Origin: Shewanella chilikensis
GTDB taxonomy: Bacteria; Pseudomonadota; Gammaproteobacteria; Enterobacterales; Shewanellaceae
Direction of reading: 5' to 3'
Assembly: GCF_002836945.1 (NCBI RefSeq)
Contig: NZ_NIJM01000022.1
Coordinates: 1-64,000 of the forward strand
DNA length: 64,000 nt
Under the pieces are notes generated by a model. It searched no databases. It was not told the origin of the DNA and worked only from the letters and a program-made list of their open reading frames with translations. Position numbers and translations under genes: made by a program. Shown one piece after another: positions 56,356 through 64,000 of this stretch (position 1 is its first letter; each line of letters opens with the position of its first letter).

Positions 56356-56940
56356 TTAACCGGCGAAGTTTTGGTTAACAAAATCCCAGTTCAGCAACTG
56401 CCAGAAGTGCGCCATGTAGTCAGGGCGAACGTTACGGTAGTCGATGTAGTAAGCGTGTTCCCAAACGTCAACGGTCAGCAGTGGGGTCACTGAAGCATCT
56501 GTCAGTGGAGTGGCCGCGTTGCTGGTGTTAACGATAGCGACAGTGCCATCAGCCTTTTTAACCAGCCAGGTCCAGCCGCTACCAAAGTTGTTGACTGCGG
56601 ACTCAGTGAACTGAGTCTTGAAGGCTTCAAAAGAACCGAAAGCAGCATTGATGGCTTCTGCTACAGCGCCAGTGGCTTCACCGCCGCCGTTAGGCGCCAG
56701 ACAATTCCAGTAAAAAGTGTGGTTCCAAACCTGAGCTGCGTTGTTGAAAATACCGCCGCTGGAGGTTTTTACAATTTCTTCCAGGGTCTTGCCGGCGAAT
56801 TCAGTGCCTTCGATCAGACCATTCAGCTTAACCACATAAGTGTTGTGGTGCTTACCGTAGTGGTATTCGATGGTTTCCTGAGAAATGTGGGGTTCCAGTG
56901 CGTTCTTGGCATATGGTAATGCGGGTAATTCGAAAGCCAT
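56356..56940 (-). CDS. sodB: Fe superoxide dismutase
   Basis: Dismutates superoxide in the cytosol. Visible ligands are His27, the His in NHTFYWNCL, and the Asp and His in DVWEHAYYIDY. The start at 56940 (MAFELPALPYAKNALEPHIS) follows GGAGAG with good spacing and matches the family; the frame is open ten codons upstream. 194 residues. It is divergent from grxD. Confidence 0.97.
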   Translation of the reverse strand: MAFELPALPYAKNALEPHISQETIEYHYGKHHNTYVVKLNGLIEGTEFAGKTLEEIVKTSSGGIFNNAAQVWNHTFYWNCLAPNGGGEATGAVAEAINAAFGSFEAFKTQFTESAVNNFGSGWTWLVKKADGTVAIVNTSNAATPLTDASVTPLLTVDVWEHAYYIDYRNVRPDYMAHFWQLLNWDFVNQNFAG

Positions 56941-57161
56941 TAGTATCTCTCCATGGACTTGGTTTATCATTTTCAGACTTGCTCACTGCCACCTATTGTA
57001 CCGATAAAATTTGTGAAGTGAATCATTGTTTGAGTGATTGAGCAGATTGACATCATTGGAAAATCAAATAACTAAATAACCTTACAAATAGTGTGATTTT
57101 GTTCTGCGTTTCTCTCGCGTACAATAGCGAATCAAATATAGTGTCGTACTCAGGAACGTAA

Positions 57162-57497
57162 ATGGAAACTGTTGAAAAAATTAAGCAGCAAATCGCTGAA
57201 AACCCCATCATCCTTTACATGAAAGGTTCGCCCAAATTACCTAGCTGCGGTTTTTCCTCTCAGGTGGCGCAGATCATGATCAATATCGGCGAGCAGTTCG
57301 CGTTTGTTGATATTCTGCAGCATTCTGATATCCGTGCTGAACTGCCCAAGTATGCCAATTGGCCAACTTTCCCTCAGTTGTGGGTTGAAGGTGAGCTGAT
57401 CGGCGGTTGCGATATCCTGACCGAGATGTACCAAAAAGGGGAGCTACAGACCTTGATCAAGGACACTGCAGCCAAGTACAAGCAGGATGAAGCCTGA
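57162..57497 (+). CDS. grxD: Monothiol glutaredoxin
   Basis: Binds and transfers 2Fe-2S clusters using its CGFS motif (Cys29). It also has the conserved MKGSPKLPSCGFSSQ block and WPTFPQLWVEGELIGGCDI. 111 residues. A TACAAT -10-like sequence is at 57120-57125. It is divergent from sodB, an arrangement that may coordinate iron and oxidative-stress functions. Confidence 0.96.
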   Translation: METVEKIKQQIAENPIILYMKGSPKLPSCGFSSQVAQIMINIGEQFAFVDILQHSDIRAELPKYANWPTFPQLWVEGELIGGCDILTEMYQKGELQTLIKDTAAKYKQDEA

Positions 57498-57534
57498 GAT
57501 TAATCTCAGCGCTTTATAAGTGCATTAATGCAAG

Positions 57535-57562
57535 AGGCCGGAGATGTTCCGGCCTTTTCTTT
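57535..57562 (+). terminator. Rho-independent terminator of grxD
   Basis: AGGCCGGA / TCCGGCCT with a 5-base loop, followed by TTTCTTT. Confidence 0.92.
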
Positions 57563-57626
57563 GTTACATTGAATTCACCTGCCACCTGCCACCTGCCTTG
57601 CCGATGGCTTCTTTGCATTCGTGTTG

Positions 57627-58037
57627 TTAGCCCAAGCCGTTTTCAGCCGAACTCATTTGAATAAGCTCGATTTTGTAACCGTCAGGATCTTCCACAAAGG
57701 CAATTTCAGTGCTGCCGCCGGCAACAGGGCCTGGGGCACGGATAACCTTGCCACCGGCGGCGCTGATGGCTTCACAGCGAGCATAGATATCTTCTTCACC
57801 TATGGCGATATGACCAAAGGCATTACCCATATCGTATTGCTCTGTGCCCCAGTTGTAGGTCAGTTCGATGACAGCCTGACCACTTGACTCTTCGCCATAA
57901 CCGACGAAGGCCAGAGTGTATTTATATTCAGGGTTTTCAGACTGACGCAGCAGCTTCATCCCCATGATTTCAGTATAGAAATGGATGCTGCGTTCAAGGT
58001 TTCCCACTCTAAGCATGGTATGCAGAACTTGTGACAT
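57627..58037 (-). CDS. gloA: Glyoxalase I
   Basis: Lactoylglutathione lyase, which isomerises the glutathione hemithioacetal of methylglyoxal. Metal ligands are visible as His6 (VLHTMLRV), the Glu in VIELTYNW, the His in FGHIAIG and the Glu in YKIELIQ. 136 residues from ATG 58037, which has AGAGG upstream; the longer open frame to 58190 is unsupported. Length matches E. coli GloA. Confidence 0.96.
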   Translation of the reverse strand: MSQVLHTMLRVGNLERSIHFYTEIMGMKLLRQSENPEYKYTLAFVGYGEESSGQAVIELTYNWGTEQYDMGNAFGHIAIGEEDIYARCEAISAAGGKVIRAPGPVAGGSTEIAFVEDPDGYKIELIQMSSAENGLG

Positions 58038-58255
58038 TACTACCTCTTTTGGTTCTATAGCGGAAACTGAATGAGTTTCCGTAGCGTGGATAATCAAGCT
58101 ATATTCAGCGAACTGAGAATCTCTCCCAAATGGATTGGCTCCGACCGCTGCGAACTTGATAGCCAGTTCACAAATCCATGAAATAAACATGGTATTTGTG
58201 TCTGCTTCATTAATAATGGTGTCAACCCTATCTTAGCTGGATGCAGGAGACAAGC

Positions 58256-58339
58256 ATGACTACAGAATTGAAAATGGCTATTGGATCTACCTTGGTAATT
58301 GCAATCGTTTTCGCCGCTATGATTGTACAGATGTTCTGA
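58256..58339 (+). CDS. 27-residue single-helix membrane peptide (YnhF-like)
   Basis: MTTELKMAIGSTLVIAIVFA is followed by AMIVQMF: a short charged start and one hydrophobic helix. This closely resembles the E. coli YnhF micro-protein in size and style. CAGGAG stands seven bases upstream of the ATG. It is too short for usual gene finders. A shared terminator follows. Function unknown. Confidence 0.72.
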   Translation: MTTELKMAIGSTLVIAIVFAAMIVQMF

Positions 58340-58363
58340 TTGGCGTTGAGCAAGAATACGTAA

Positions 58364-58392
58364 GACAATGCCGCCTTCGGGGCGGCATTGTC
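58364..58392. terminator. Bidirectional terminator between the YnhF-like gene and nth
   Basis: A perfect 12-bp stem GACAATGCCGCC / GGCGGCATTGTC around a 5-base loop. It stands 24 bases after the peptide stop and 9 bases beyond the nth stop on the other strand. The T-tracts are short on both sides. Confidence 0.82.
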
Positions 58393-58401
58393 GTTTCCGG
58401 C

Positions 58402-59043
58402 TCAGTCTTCCGGGTAGATTTTTTCTTTGAATTCACACAGATCTTCAATCAGACAACTGCCGCAGCGGGGCTTTCTGGCAATGCAGGTATAGCGTCCGTG
58501 AAGAATAAGCCAGTGGTGGACGTCAACCTTGAACTCGGCCGGCACCACTTTGAGCAGTTTATCTTCTACTTCCTGAACATTTTTCCCCGGCGCAAAACGG
58601 GTGCGGTTGCTGACCCGGAAAATATGAGTATCTACGGCTATGGTTGGCCAACCAAAGGCGGTGTTGAGCACCACATTGGCCGTCTTGCGACCAACCCCGG
58701 GCAGTGACTCCAGCGCCTCGCGGTTTTCAGGGACTTCACCGTTGTACTGCTCTACAAGGATCTTGGACAGCGCCACCACATTGATGGCCTTATTGTTATA
58801 AAGCCCTATGGTCTTGATATACTCCTTCAGCCCTTCAACCCCGAGGTCTGCGATAGCCTGGGGGGTATTGGCCACAGGAAACAGCTTATCAGTGGCCTTG
58901 TTGACACTGACATCGGTTGCTTGCGCCGAAAGCGTCACCGCAACCAGTAATTCAAAAGGGCTGGAATAATTCAGCTCTGTCTGGGGATGAGGATTGTTGT
59001 CCCGCAGGCGTTCGAGTATCGCCCGTCTCTTGTCTTTGTTCAC
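58402..59043 (-). CDS. nth: Endonuclease III
   Basis: Base-excision-repair glycosylase/AP lyase for oxidised pyrimidines. The helix-hairpin-helix is LPGVGRKTANVVL with the catalytic Lys, the catalytic Asp is in VDTHIFR, and the 4Fe-4S cluster cysteines keep the C-x6-C-x2-C-x5-C spacing in CIARKPRCGSCLIEDLC. 213 residues. It starts 9 bases after rnfE, as in other Shewanella. Confidence 0.97.
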   Translation of the reverse strand: MNKDKRRAILERLRDNNPHPQTELNYSSPFELLVAVTLSAQATDVSVNKATDKLFPVANTPQAIADLGVEGLKEYIKTIGLYNNKAINVVALSKILVEQYNGEVPENREALESLPGVGRKTANVVLNTAFGWPTIAVDTHIFRVSNRTRFAPGKNVQEVEDKLLKVVPAEFKVDVHHWLILHGRYTCIARKPRCGSCLIEDLCEFKEKIYPED

Positions 59044-59052
59044 TCAATGACC

Positions 59053-59748
59053 TCAGTTGACTTTGGTGATCCTGGCGCGCTCCACTGGCGCGGTTTGCAT
59101 TTTAGGTTGGCGCTCAGCGAGTTTCTTGTCGATGGCGTTTTTCAGGGCAATCAGCAGCCCCATACCCAAAAAGGCACCGGGCGGCAACATCGCCAGCAGG
59201 AACGGGGTATCGACTTGCCAAACTTCAATACGCAAGCTCGCAGCCCAAGGCCCGAGAAGCAGATCGGCGCCGTCAAATAGGGTGCCTTGCCCCAGTATTT
59301 CCCTGCCGCCACCGAGTACCATCAATACCAAGGTAAAGCCAATACCCATCATCAAGCCGTCAAAGGCGGCATCCATAGGTGAATTACGCGAGGCAAAGGC
59401 TTCGGCGCGGCCGATGATGACGCAGTTTGTTACGATCAGCGGCAGGAAAATACCGAGAGACAGATAGAGGCCGTAGGCGTAGGCGTTGACCAGCAACTGC
59501 ACTGCGGTTACCAGTGCGGCAATGATCATAACAAACACGGGGATGCGGATCTCTTTGGGTACAAAGTTGCGCACCAGGGATACTGTAGTGTTGGAACCAA
59601 TTAACACTACTGCGGTAGCGAGCCCAAGCCCCAGGGCGTTGGTAAAAGTAGAGGTCACCGCCAACAGGGGACAGAGCCCCAACATCTGCACCAGTCCGGG
59701 GTTATTTTTCCACAAGCCTTGCCAGGCGATATCGCGATATAAACTCAT
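59053..59748 (-). CDS. rnfE: Rnf/Rsx complex subunit E
   Basis: Multi-span membrane subunit of the ion-translocating Rnf (Rsx) oxidoreductase. Typical start [20 protein letters not shown]. About six hydrophobic segments, 231 residues. Its start overlaps the rnfG stop by four bases. Confidence 0.96.
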   Translation of the reverse strand: MSLYRDIAWQGLWKNNPGLVQMLGLCPLLAVTSTFTNALGLGLATAVVLIGSNTTVSLVRNFVPKEIRIPVFVMIIAALVTAVQLLVNAYAYGLYLSLGIFLPLIVTNCVIIGRAEAFASRNSPMDAAFDGLMMGIGFTLVLMVLGGGREILGQGTLFDGADLLLGPWAASLRIEVWQVDTPFLLAMLPPGAFLGMGLLIALKNAIDKKLAERQPKMQTAPVERARITKVN

Positions 59749-60380
59749 TGGCTTGCCTCACATGTCTGTGATTGCGAAAAGAGGGTCTGCTTATTGGCTT
59801 CAAAGAAGGCCAGGGTGTTTCTTATCGACTTGACGTAGGCTCTGGGGGTAATGGTCGCCCCGGTAAACTGGTCGATTTCACCGCCGTCTTTTTTCACATA
59901 CCAGGCCTTGTCATCACGGCCTTGAAGCTTTTTGCCGATAAAGCTGTCCACCCAATCAGATTTCTTGCGTTCAATCTTGTCACCTAGCCCAGGGGTTTCC
60001 TGATGCGACAGAGTGCGAACCCCAAGCACTGTGCCGTCAGTCTTGATACCTATGATCAAGCGTATTTCACCATTGTAGCCATCCGGCGCTATGGTTTCGA
60101 TGGCAATGGCGACCGGCTCGGCATTTTGGGTGGCGATATAAGCCGGCATGGGCTGAGTCGTACCCAGAGCATCTTTGTCCTGCAATAGAACACAGCTTTC
60201 CTCGAGCGGGTTGTCGTGCAGTTCATTGGGAATGATCTGCTCCAGGGTGCGTTTAAGCTCCAACTTTTGCTGCGCCAGGATCGCATCCCGGGTACTGTCA
60301 TTGACAACCGCCACCACAGCTGTGCATATCAGGGCAAACAGGCCTAAAAGCAGGCCATTTTTCAACATGGATTTTTGCAC
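59745..60380 (-). CDS. rnfG: Rnf/Rsx complex subunit G
   Basis: Membrane-anchored flavoprotein subunit. An N-terminal transmembrane helix precedes an FMN-binding domain whose threonine motif reads [11 protein letters not shown], the site of covalent FMN. 211 residues. Usual length for the family, and the gene is coupled with rnfE by overlap. Confidence 0.95.
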   Translation of the reverse strand: MQKSMLKNGLLLGLFALICTAVVAVVNDSTRDAILAQQKLELKRTLEQIIPNELHDNPLEESCVLLQDKDALGTTQPMPAYIATQNAEPVAIAIETIAPDGYNGEIRLIIGIKTDGTVLGVRTLSHQETPGLGDKIERKKSDWVDSFIGKKLQGRDDKAWYVKKDGGEIDQFTGATITPRAYVKSIRNTLAFFEANKQTLFSQSQTCEASQ

Positions 60381-60398
60381 TGTCTATCTCTCTTGCTA

Positions 60399-61451
60399 TC
60401 AATGTCCGGCGCGATGGCCATAGGCTCGGGGTTTGACATAGTAGTCGATCAAAGGGGCGCACAGGTTGGCCAGTAGCACCGCAAAAGCGAAGGCGTCAGG
60501 GTAACCCCCAAAGCTTCTGATAAGGTAAACCACCAGGCCGATAAGGGCGCCAAAGATCAATCTGCCTCGGTTACTGGCGGGCGCGGTTACAGGATCCGTG
60601 GCAATAAAGAAAGCTGCCAGCATGGTAGCGCCACTGAACAGATGAATAAGTGGGCTGACATGGGTATCTGGCCCAAGCGCATAGGCAAAGCCGCTGCAGA
60701 TAAACAGTGACGCCAGCACGCCAACACTGATATGCCAGCGGATAAGCTTCATCTTCAACAGCGCCAGGCCGCCGCACAGGTAGGCCAGGTTGACCCAAAA
60801 CCAGCCACTGTTGATAGTGCCGGCAAAAATCGGTTTTTGCAGGCTCTCGGTGGTGGTCATTCCCATAGAGAGATCCGTCTTCAGCGTATCGAGCGGTGTC
60901 GCCATGGTGACGCCATCGACACCTAGCTGGAAGTACTCGGCAACGCTGCCTTGGCTGGCGCCGAAAATCACTTGCAAACTGGTGAGAAAATCAGGGGAAT
61001 GCTGGGCAACAGTCGCCGGTGCGACCCAACTGGTCATCTGTACCGGGAAGGCCACCAACAGCAGCACATAGGCTGCCATGGCCGGGTTGAACAGGTTATT
61101 CCCCAAACCGCCGTAAAGCTGTTTGACCATGATGATGGCAAAACTTGTACCTATCACCACCATCCACCAAGGGGCGAGCGGCGGTATGGCAATACCGATA
61201 AGAACCGCTGTCAGAGCCGCGCTGTTATCCGACAAAGTCGAAAGTACCTTGCGTTTGCGCAATTTGAGGATGGCGGCCTCTGAAATCAAAGCGACCATCA
61301 CGGCCAGCAGTACCTGAATAAGGCTGCCCCAACCAAAAAATACACACTGGGCTACCAGGCCGGGCAGGGCGCAGAGCAGCACCCTTTGCATCACAGTGCT
61401 GGTTTGCAGCGGCCGGCTGACATGGGGGGAGGAGGCTATTTTAAACGCCAT
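60399..61451 (-). CDS. rnfD: Rnf/Rsx complex subunit D
   Basis: Membrane subunit with about nine hydrophobic segments. The FMN threonine is likely in [11 protein letters not shown]. Starts [18 protein letters not shown]. 350 residues. The stop is 18 bases before rnfG, and the gene begins one base after rnfC ends. Confidence 0.95.
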   Translation of the reverse strand: MAFKIASSPHVSRPLQTSTVMQRVLLCALPGLVAQCVFFGWGSLIQVLLAVMVALISEAAILKLRKRKVLSTLSDNSAALTAVLIGIAIPPLAPWWMVVIGTSFAIIMVKQLYGGLGNNLFNPAMAAYVLLLVAFPVQMTSWVAPATVAQHSPDFLTSLQVIFGASQGSVAEYFQLGVDGVTMATPLDTLKTDLSMGMTTTESLQKPIFAGTINSGWFWVNLAYLCGGLALLKMKLIRWHISVGVLASLFICSGFAYALGPDTHVSPLIHLFSGATMLAAFFIATDPVTAPASNRGRLIFGALIGLVVYLIRSFGGYPDAFAFAVLLANLCAPLIDYYVKPRAYGHRAGH

Positions 61452-61452
61452 A

Positions 61453-64000
61453 TCAATCTTTCTCCTGTGCGCTGAGCGCCTTCTCTTTGGCCTTTTGTTT
61501 GGCTTTGGCTACTGCCCTGGCAATACGCGCCTGTTTGCTGTCATTAGGCGGGGTACTCTCAGCGAACGTGGGCTCGGTAGCGGTTGTCGACTCGCTTGGA
61601 GGCCGACTTTCAGCCGAAACAGGCGTATTTGCTGCGCCGTTGTCCTGCGGTTGTTCACTTGCCGCCGCGGCCTTCTTGGCCTTGGCTTTGGCAACCGCTG
61701 CCGCGATACGGGCTTGCTTGCTGTCATCGCCTGCGGCTTGTTTTGCTGCTTGGCTTGCGACTTGGTTTACTTCGGCACCTTGCGCTGCTCCCCCTTCGAC
61801 ATCCGTTGCTGGAGCTGACTTAGACGCAGCGGCTTTCTTGGCCTTGGCTTTGGCAACTGCCGCCGCAATACGAGCCTGTTTGCTGTCATCGCCTGCGGCT
61901 TGTTTTGTTGCTTCGCTTGAACTTTGGTTTACTTCGGCGGTTTGCGCTGATCCCACGCCATTATCATAGGTCGCAGGTGATTCCACTGGTTCAGCCGCCG
62001 CGGCTTTCTTGGCCTTGGCTCTGGCAACCGCGGCTGCGATACGGGCCTGCTTGCTGTCATCACTTGTGGCTTGTTTTTCTCCTTGGCTTGCGACTTGGTT
62101 TTCGGCACCTTGTGCTGATCCTCCGTCGACATCTGCTGCTGGAGTTGACTCAGATGCCGCCGCGGCTTTCTTGGCCTTGGCTTTGGCAACCGCGGCTGCG
62201 ATACGGGCCTGTTTGCTGTCGTTGCTTACGGCTTGGCTTGCTTCGTTGGCTTGCGTTTGTTCCCCACCATTATCATCGGCTGTCGCTTGAGTGGCTCTGG
62301 CCTGTGCATCTTGAGTTTTGCCAGTGTCAGTCTCAGTCTGCCCTGAGGCTGCGGCAGCTTTTTTTGCCTTGGCACGGGCGATAGCGGCTGCAATCTGAGC
62401 TTTCTTGTCCGAGCCGGATGTTGTGCCTTCAGCTGCATTATCTGTAGTCGCATCAACAACTTCTTTAGTAGGAACTGTGCCTTGTGCAGCGGCTTTTTTG
62501 GCCTTGGCACGGGCAATCGCTGCGGCGACATCGCTCTTTCTTTTGTCTGCCTTTGGCTGGATAACTGCCGAGTCGGCGGTGTCGGCCGCTTTTTCTATCG
62601 GGCTTGTGGTGGCCGCCACAGAAGCTTCAGCAGCTTTTTTCGCCTTGATCCTGGCCATAGCCTCGGCAACGGCATCTTTCTCACCACTGCCCATGGCGGC
62701 GCGGCGCTTGTCGGCTGCGGCCTTGGCTTTGGCTTCCCGGGCCAGTTTTTCTGCCTCCAGCCGCTTGAGCCTGGCATCGAATCTCTGCTTGGCCTGCTCG
62801 GCCAGCTGTTTTTCCTCGTGACTGTGTTTGATGGCCGCCTTGGCAATGCGGTAATACTCCACCAGAGGAATATCCGATGGGCAAACATAGCTGCAGCAGC
62901 CACATTCGATGCAGTCTCTGAGGTTGTAGGCGCTGGCCTTGTCATACTCTTCTGCCTTACTGTGCCAGTAGAGTTGCTGAGGCAATAGAGAAGCCGGGCA
63001 CACCTGAGCGCATTCACCGCAGCGAATGCAGGCCTTTTCTTCGGCCGGAGGGCTGATTTCACTGGCCGATGGCACCAAGACACAGTTACTGCCCTTGAGT
63101 AGGGGCACTTTGATAAGGGGCAGGGTGTAGCCCATCATGGGACCGCCTATAATGACGGTATCCTGACCGCTGGCGGTAAAACCGCTTTGCTCCAGTATAT
63201 GGGCTATGGGCGTGCCTAGTGGCACCCAGTAATTACCCGGCTTTGGAATATTGCCGCCGGTCACTGTGACGACCCGCTCTATGAGAGGCTTACCCAGGCA
63301 AACGGCTTCGCGAATGGCAAAGGCGGTGCCTACGTTGTGCACTACTATCCCAAGTTGCGCCGGAATGGCGCCGGAAGGCACTTCCTGCCCGGTAATGATC
63401 TGGATCAGCTGCTTTTCACCGCCGGAAGGGTATTTGGTCGGGATCACAGTGATCCTGATGCTTCCCTTGGGGAGGTGGCAACTATCCAGTGCCTGCTGCA
63501 TCGCCTGTATGGCTTCGGGCTTGTTATCCTCGATGGCGATAATTACCCGTTTGGGATTTAGCAGTCCGTGAACAATTTCAATGCCATCCAGAATTTCCCT
63601 GGCGTGTTCGCGCATCAATCTGTCATCGGCGCTGATATAAGGCTCGCATTCCACGCCGTTGATCAACAGCAGTTCAATTTCACTGGCGGGGTTGAGTTTG
63701 ATGTGAGCCGGAAACATGGCGCCGCCCAATCCGGCTATCCCGGCCTGGCGAATGCGGCCTAGGATCTGCTCGCGGCTCAATGCGGCGATGTCTTGCTGAT
63801 CAAAATCTATGGCTTGATCCTGGCCATCGGCTTCCAGCACACAGGTCAATACCGGCAGGGCAGAAGGGTGGTTGCTGGGTCTTTGCTCTATGGCGCGAAT
63901 GATGCCTGAGGTGGGGGCATGCACCGCCAGATACATGGCGCTCAGTCCGCGGGTCAGCGCCTGGCCCTTGAGCACTCTGTCGCCGACTTTGACTTCGAGC
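61453..64000 (-). CDS. rnfC: Rnf/Rsx complex subunit C (5' end outside the window)
   Basis: Peripheral Fe-S/flavin subunit of Rnf. The visible part starts within the N-terminal region ([17 protein letters not shown]); about 50 N-terminal residues lie beyond 64000, so the apparent GTG at 63975 is not the true start. Two 4Fe-4S ferredoxin motifs are seen: [12 protein letters not shown] and [12 protein letters not shown]. The C-terminal ~400 residues are an Ala/Lys-rich repeat tail with about eight copies of the [19 protein letters not shown] pattern, longer than usual. Confidence 0.93.
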   Translation of the reverse strand, partial: LEVKVGDRVLKGQALTRGLSAMYLAVHAPTSGIIRAIEQRPSNHPSALPVLTCVLEADGQDQAIDFDQQDIAALSREQILGRIRQAGIAGLGGAMFPAHIKLNPASEIELLLINGVECEPYISADDRLMREHAREILDGIEIVHGLLNPKRVIIAIEDNKPEAIQAMQQALDSCHLPKGSIRITVIPTKYPSGGEKQLIQIITGQEVPSGAIPAQLGIVVHNVGTAFAIREAVCLGKPLIERVVTVTGGNIPKPGNYWVPLGTPIAHILEQSGFTASGQDTVIIGGPMMGYTLPLIKVPLLKGSNCVLVPSASEISPPAEEKACIRCGECAQVCPASLLPQQLYWHSKAEEYDKASAYNLRDCIECGCCSYVCPSDIPLVEYYRIAKAAIKHSHEEKQLAEQAKQRFDARLKRLEAEKLAREAKAKAAADKRRAAMGSGEKDAVAEAMARIKAKKAAEASVAATTSPIEKAADTADSAVIQPKADKRKSDVAAAIARAKAKKAAAQGTVPTKEVVDATTDNAAEGTTSGSDKKAQIAAAIARAKAKKAAAASGQTETDTGKTQDAQARATQATADDNGGEQTQANEASQAVSNDSKQARIAAAVAKAKAKKAAAASESTPAADVDGGSAQGAENQVASQGEKQATSDDSKQARIAAAVARAKAKKAAAAEPVESPATYDNGVGSAQTAEVNQSSSEATKQAAGDDSKQARIAAAVAKAKAKKAAASKSAPATDVEGGAAQGAEVNQVASQAAKQAAGDDSKQARIAAAVAKAKAKKAAAASEQPQDNGAANTPVSAESRPPSESTTATEPTFAESTPPNDSKQARIARAVAKAKQKAKEKALSAQEKD
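61480..62690 (-). repeat. Ala/Lys repeat tail of RnfC, about eight copies
   Basis: Each unit has a conserved core similar to [19 protein letters not shown] and a variable Ala/Thr/Ser/Glu-rich spacer. Both the DNA and protein repeat, so slippage or recombination can change copy number in frame. Confidence 0.88.

Noticed and set aside
57577..57600. Triple CACCTGC direct repeat downstream of grxD
   Set aside because: Only 7 bp, three copies, noncoding; no sign of a functional site.
61480..62690. Long series of near-identical DNA repeats, initially CRISPR-like
   Set aside because: The repeats lie in frame within RnfC, encode an Ala/Lys tail, and lack unique equal-length spacers.

Overview
The window is chromosomal DNA from a Shewanella-type marine gammaproteobacterium. 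This rests on the oleABCD hydrocarbon cluster, the ABC-permease/M1-peptidase fusion, the rnf-nth operon, the metG-mrp-udk-dcd-pabC-mltG-tmk-holB-pilZ-tatD gene order and moderate GC. The species cannot be fixed from sequence alone. No rRNA, tRNA, insertion sequence, integrase or CRISPR array was seen.

Layout. 0-5 kb: a POT peptide transporter, a DUF1289 protein and a methyltransferase. 4.2-9.5 kb: oleA, oleB, oleC and oleD, which condense two fatty acyl chains and turn them into long-chain olefins. Short tandem repeats are scattered through this cluster. 9.9-14.4 kb: an ABC ATPase and a permease fused to an M1-type metallopeptidase. 14.6-23.7 kb: ordinary single genes (phosphohexomutase, SohB, an AraC regulator, a degenerate GGDEF protein, a DUF885 lipoprotein, PpiC, a GNAT enzyme, an S4 protein, RraB).

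23.7-33 kb is an accessory-looking stretch of small, mostly unknown genes. It has a NERD protein with two kinase-like regions that lack catalytic residues, a small repeat protein, a secreted esterase, an S51 peptidase, a GRAM-like protein, an orphan Tdi1-like (T6SS-type) immunity protein and several short hypotheticals. 33-35.3 kb: a TonB-dependent receptor behind a clear Fur box.

35.6-41.9 kb, minus strand, is the most unusual region. A membrane-anchored UPF1-like SF1 helicase of 1199 residues lies downstream of two coiled-coil proteins and a winged-helix-like protein. The four genes are tightly packed, with a perfect 7-bp-arm palindrome just upstream. I propose it as an undescribed membrane-associated nucleic-acid surveillance or defence module; this is inference.

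42-51 kb: metG, then divergently mrp (Fe-S carrier), udk, dcd, pabC, mltG, tmk, holB, a PilZ gene and tatD, many overlapping by 1-4 bases. 51-56 kb, minus: the prkA-yeaH-spoVR stress operon. 56-58 kb: sodB, grxD and gloA. 58-64 kb: a 27-residue YnhF-like membrane peptide, then nth and rnfE-G-D-C on the minus strand, with rnfC running off the right edge.
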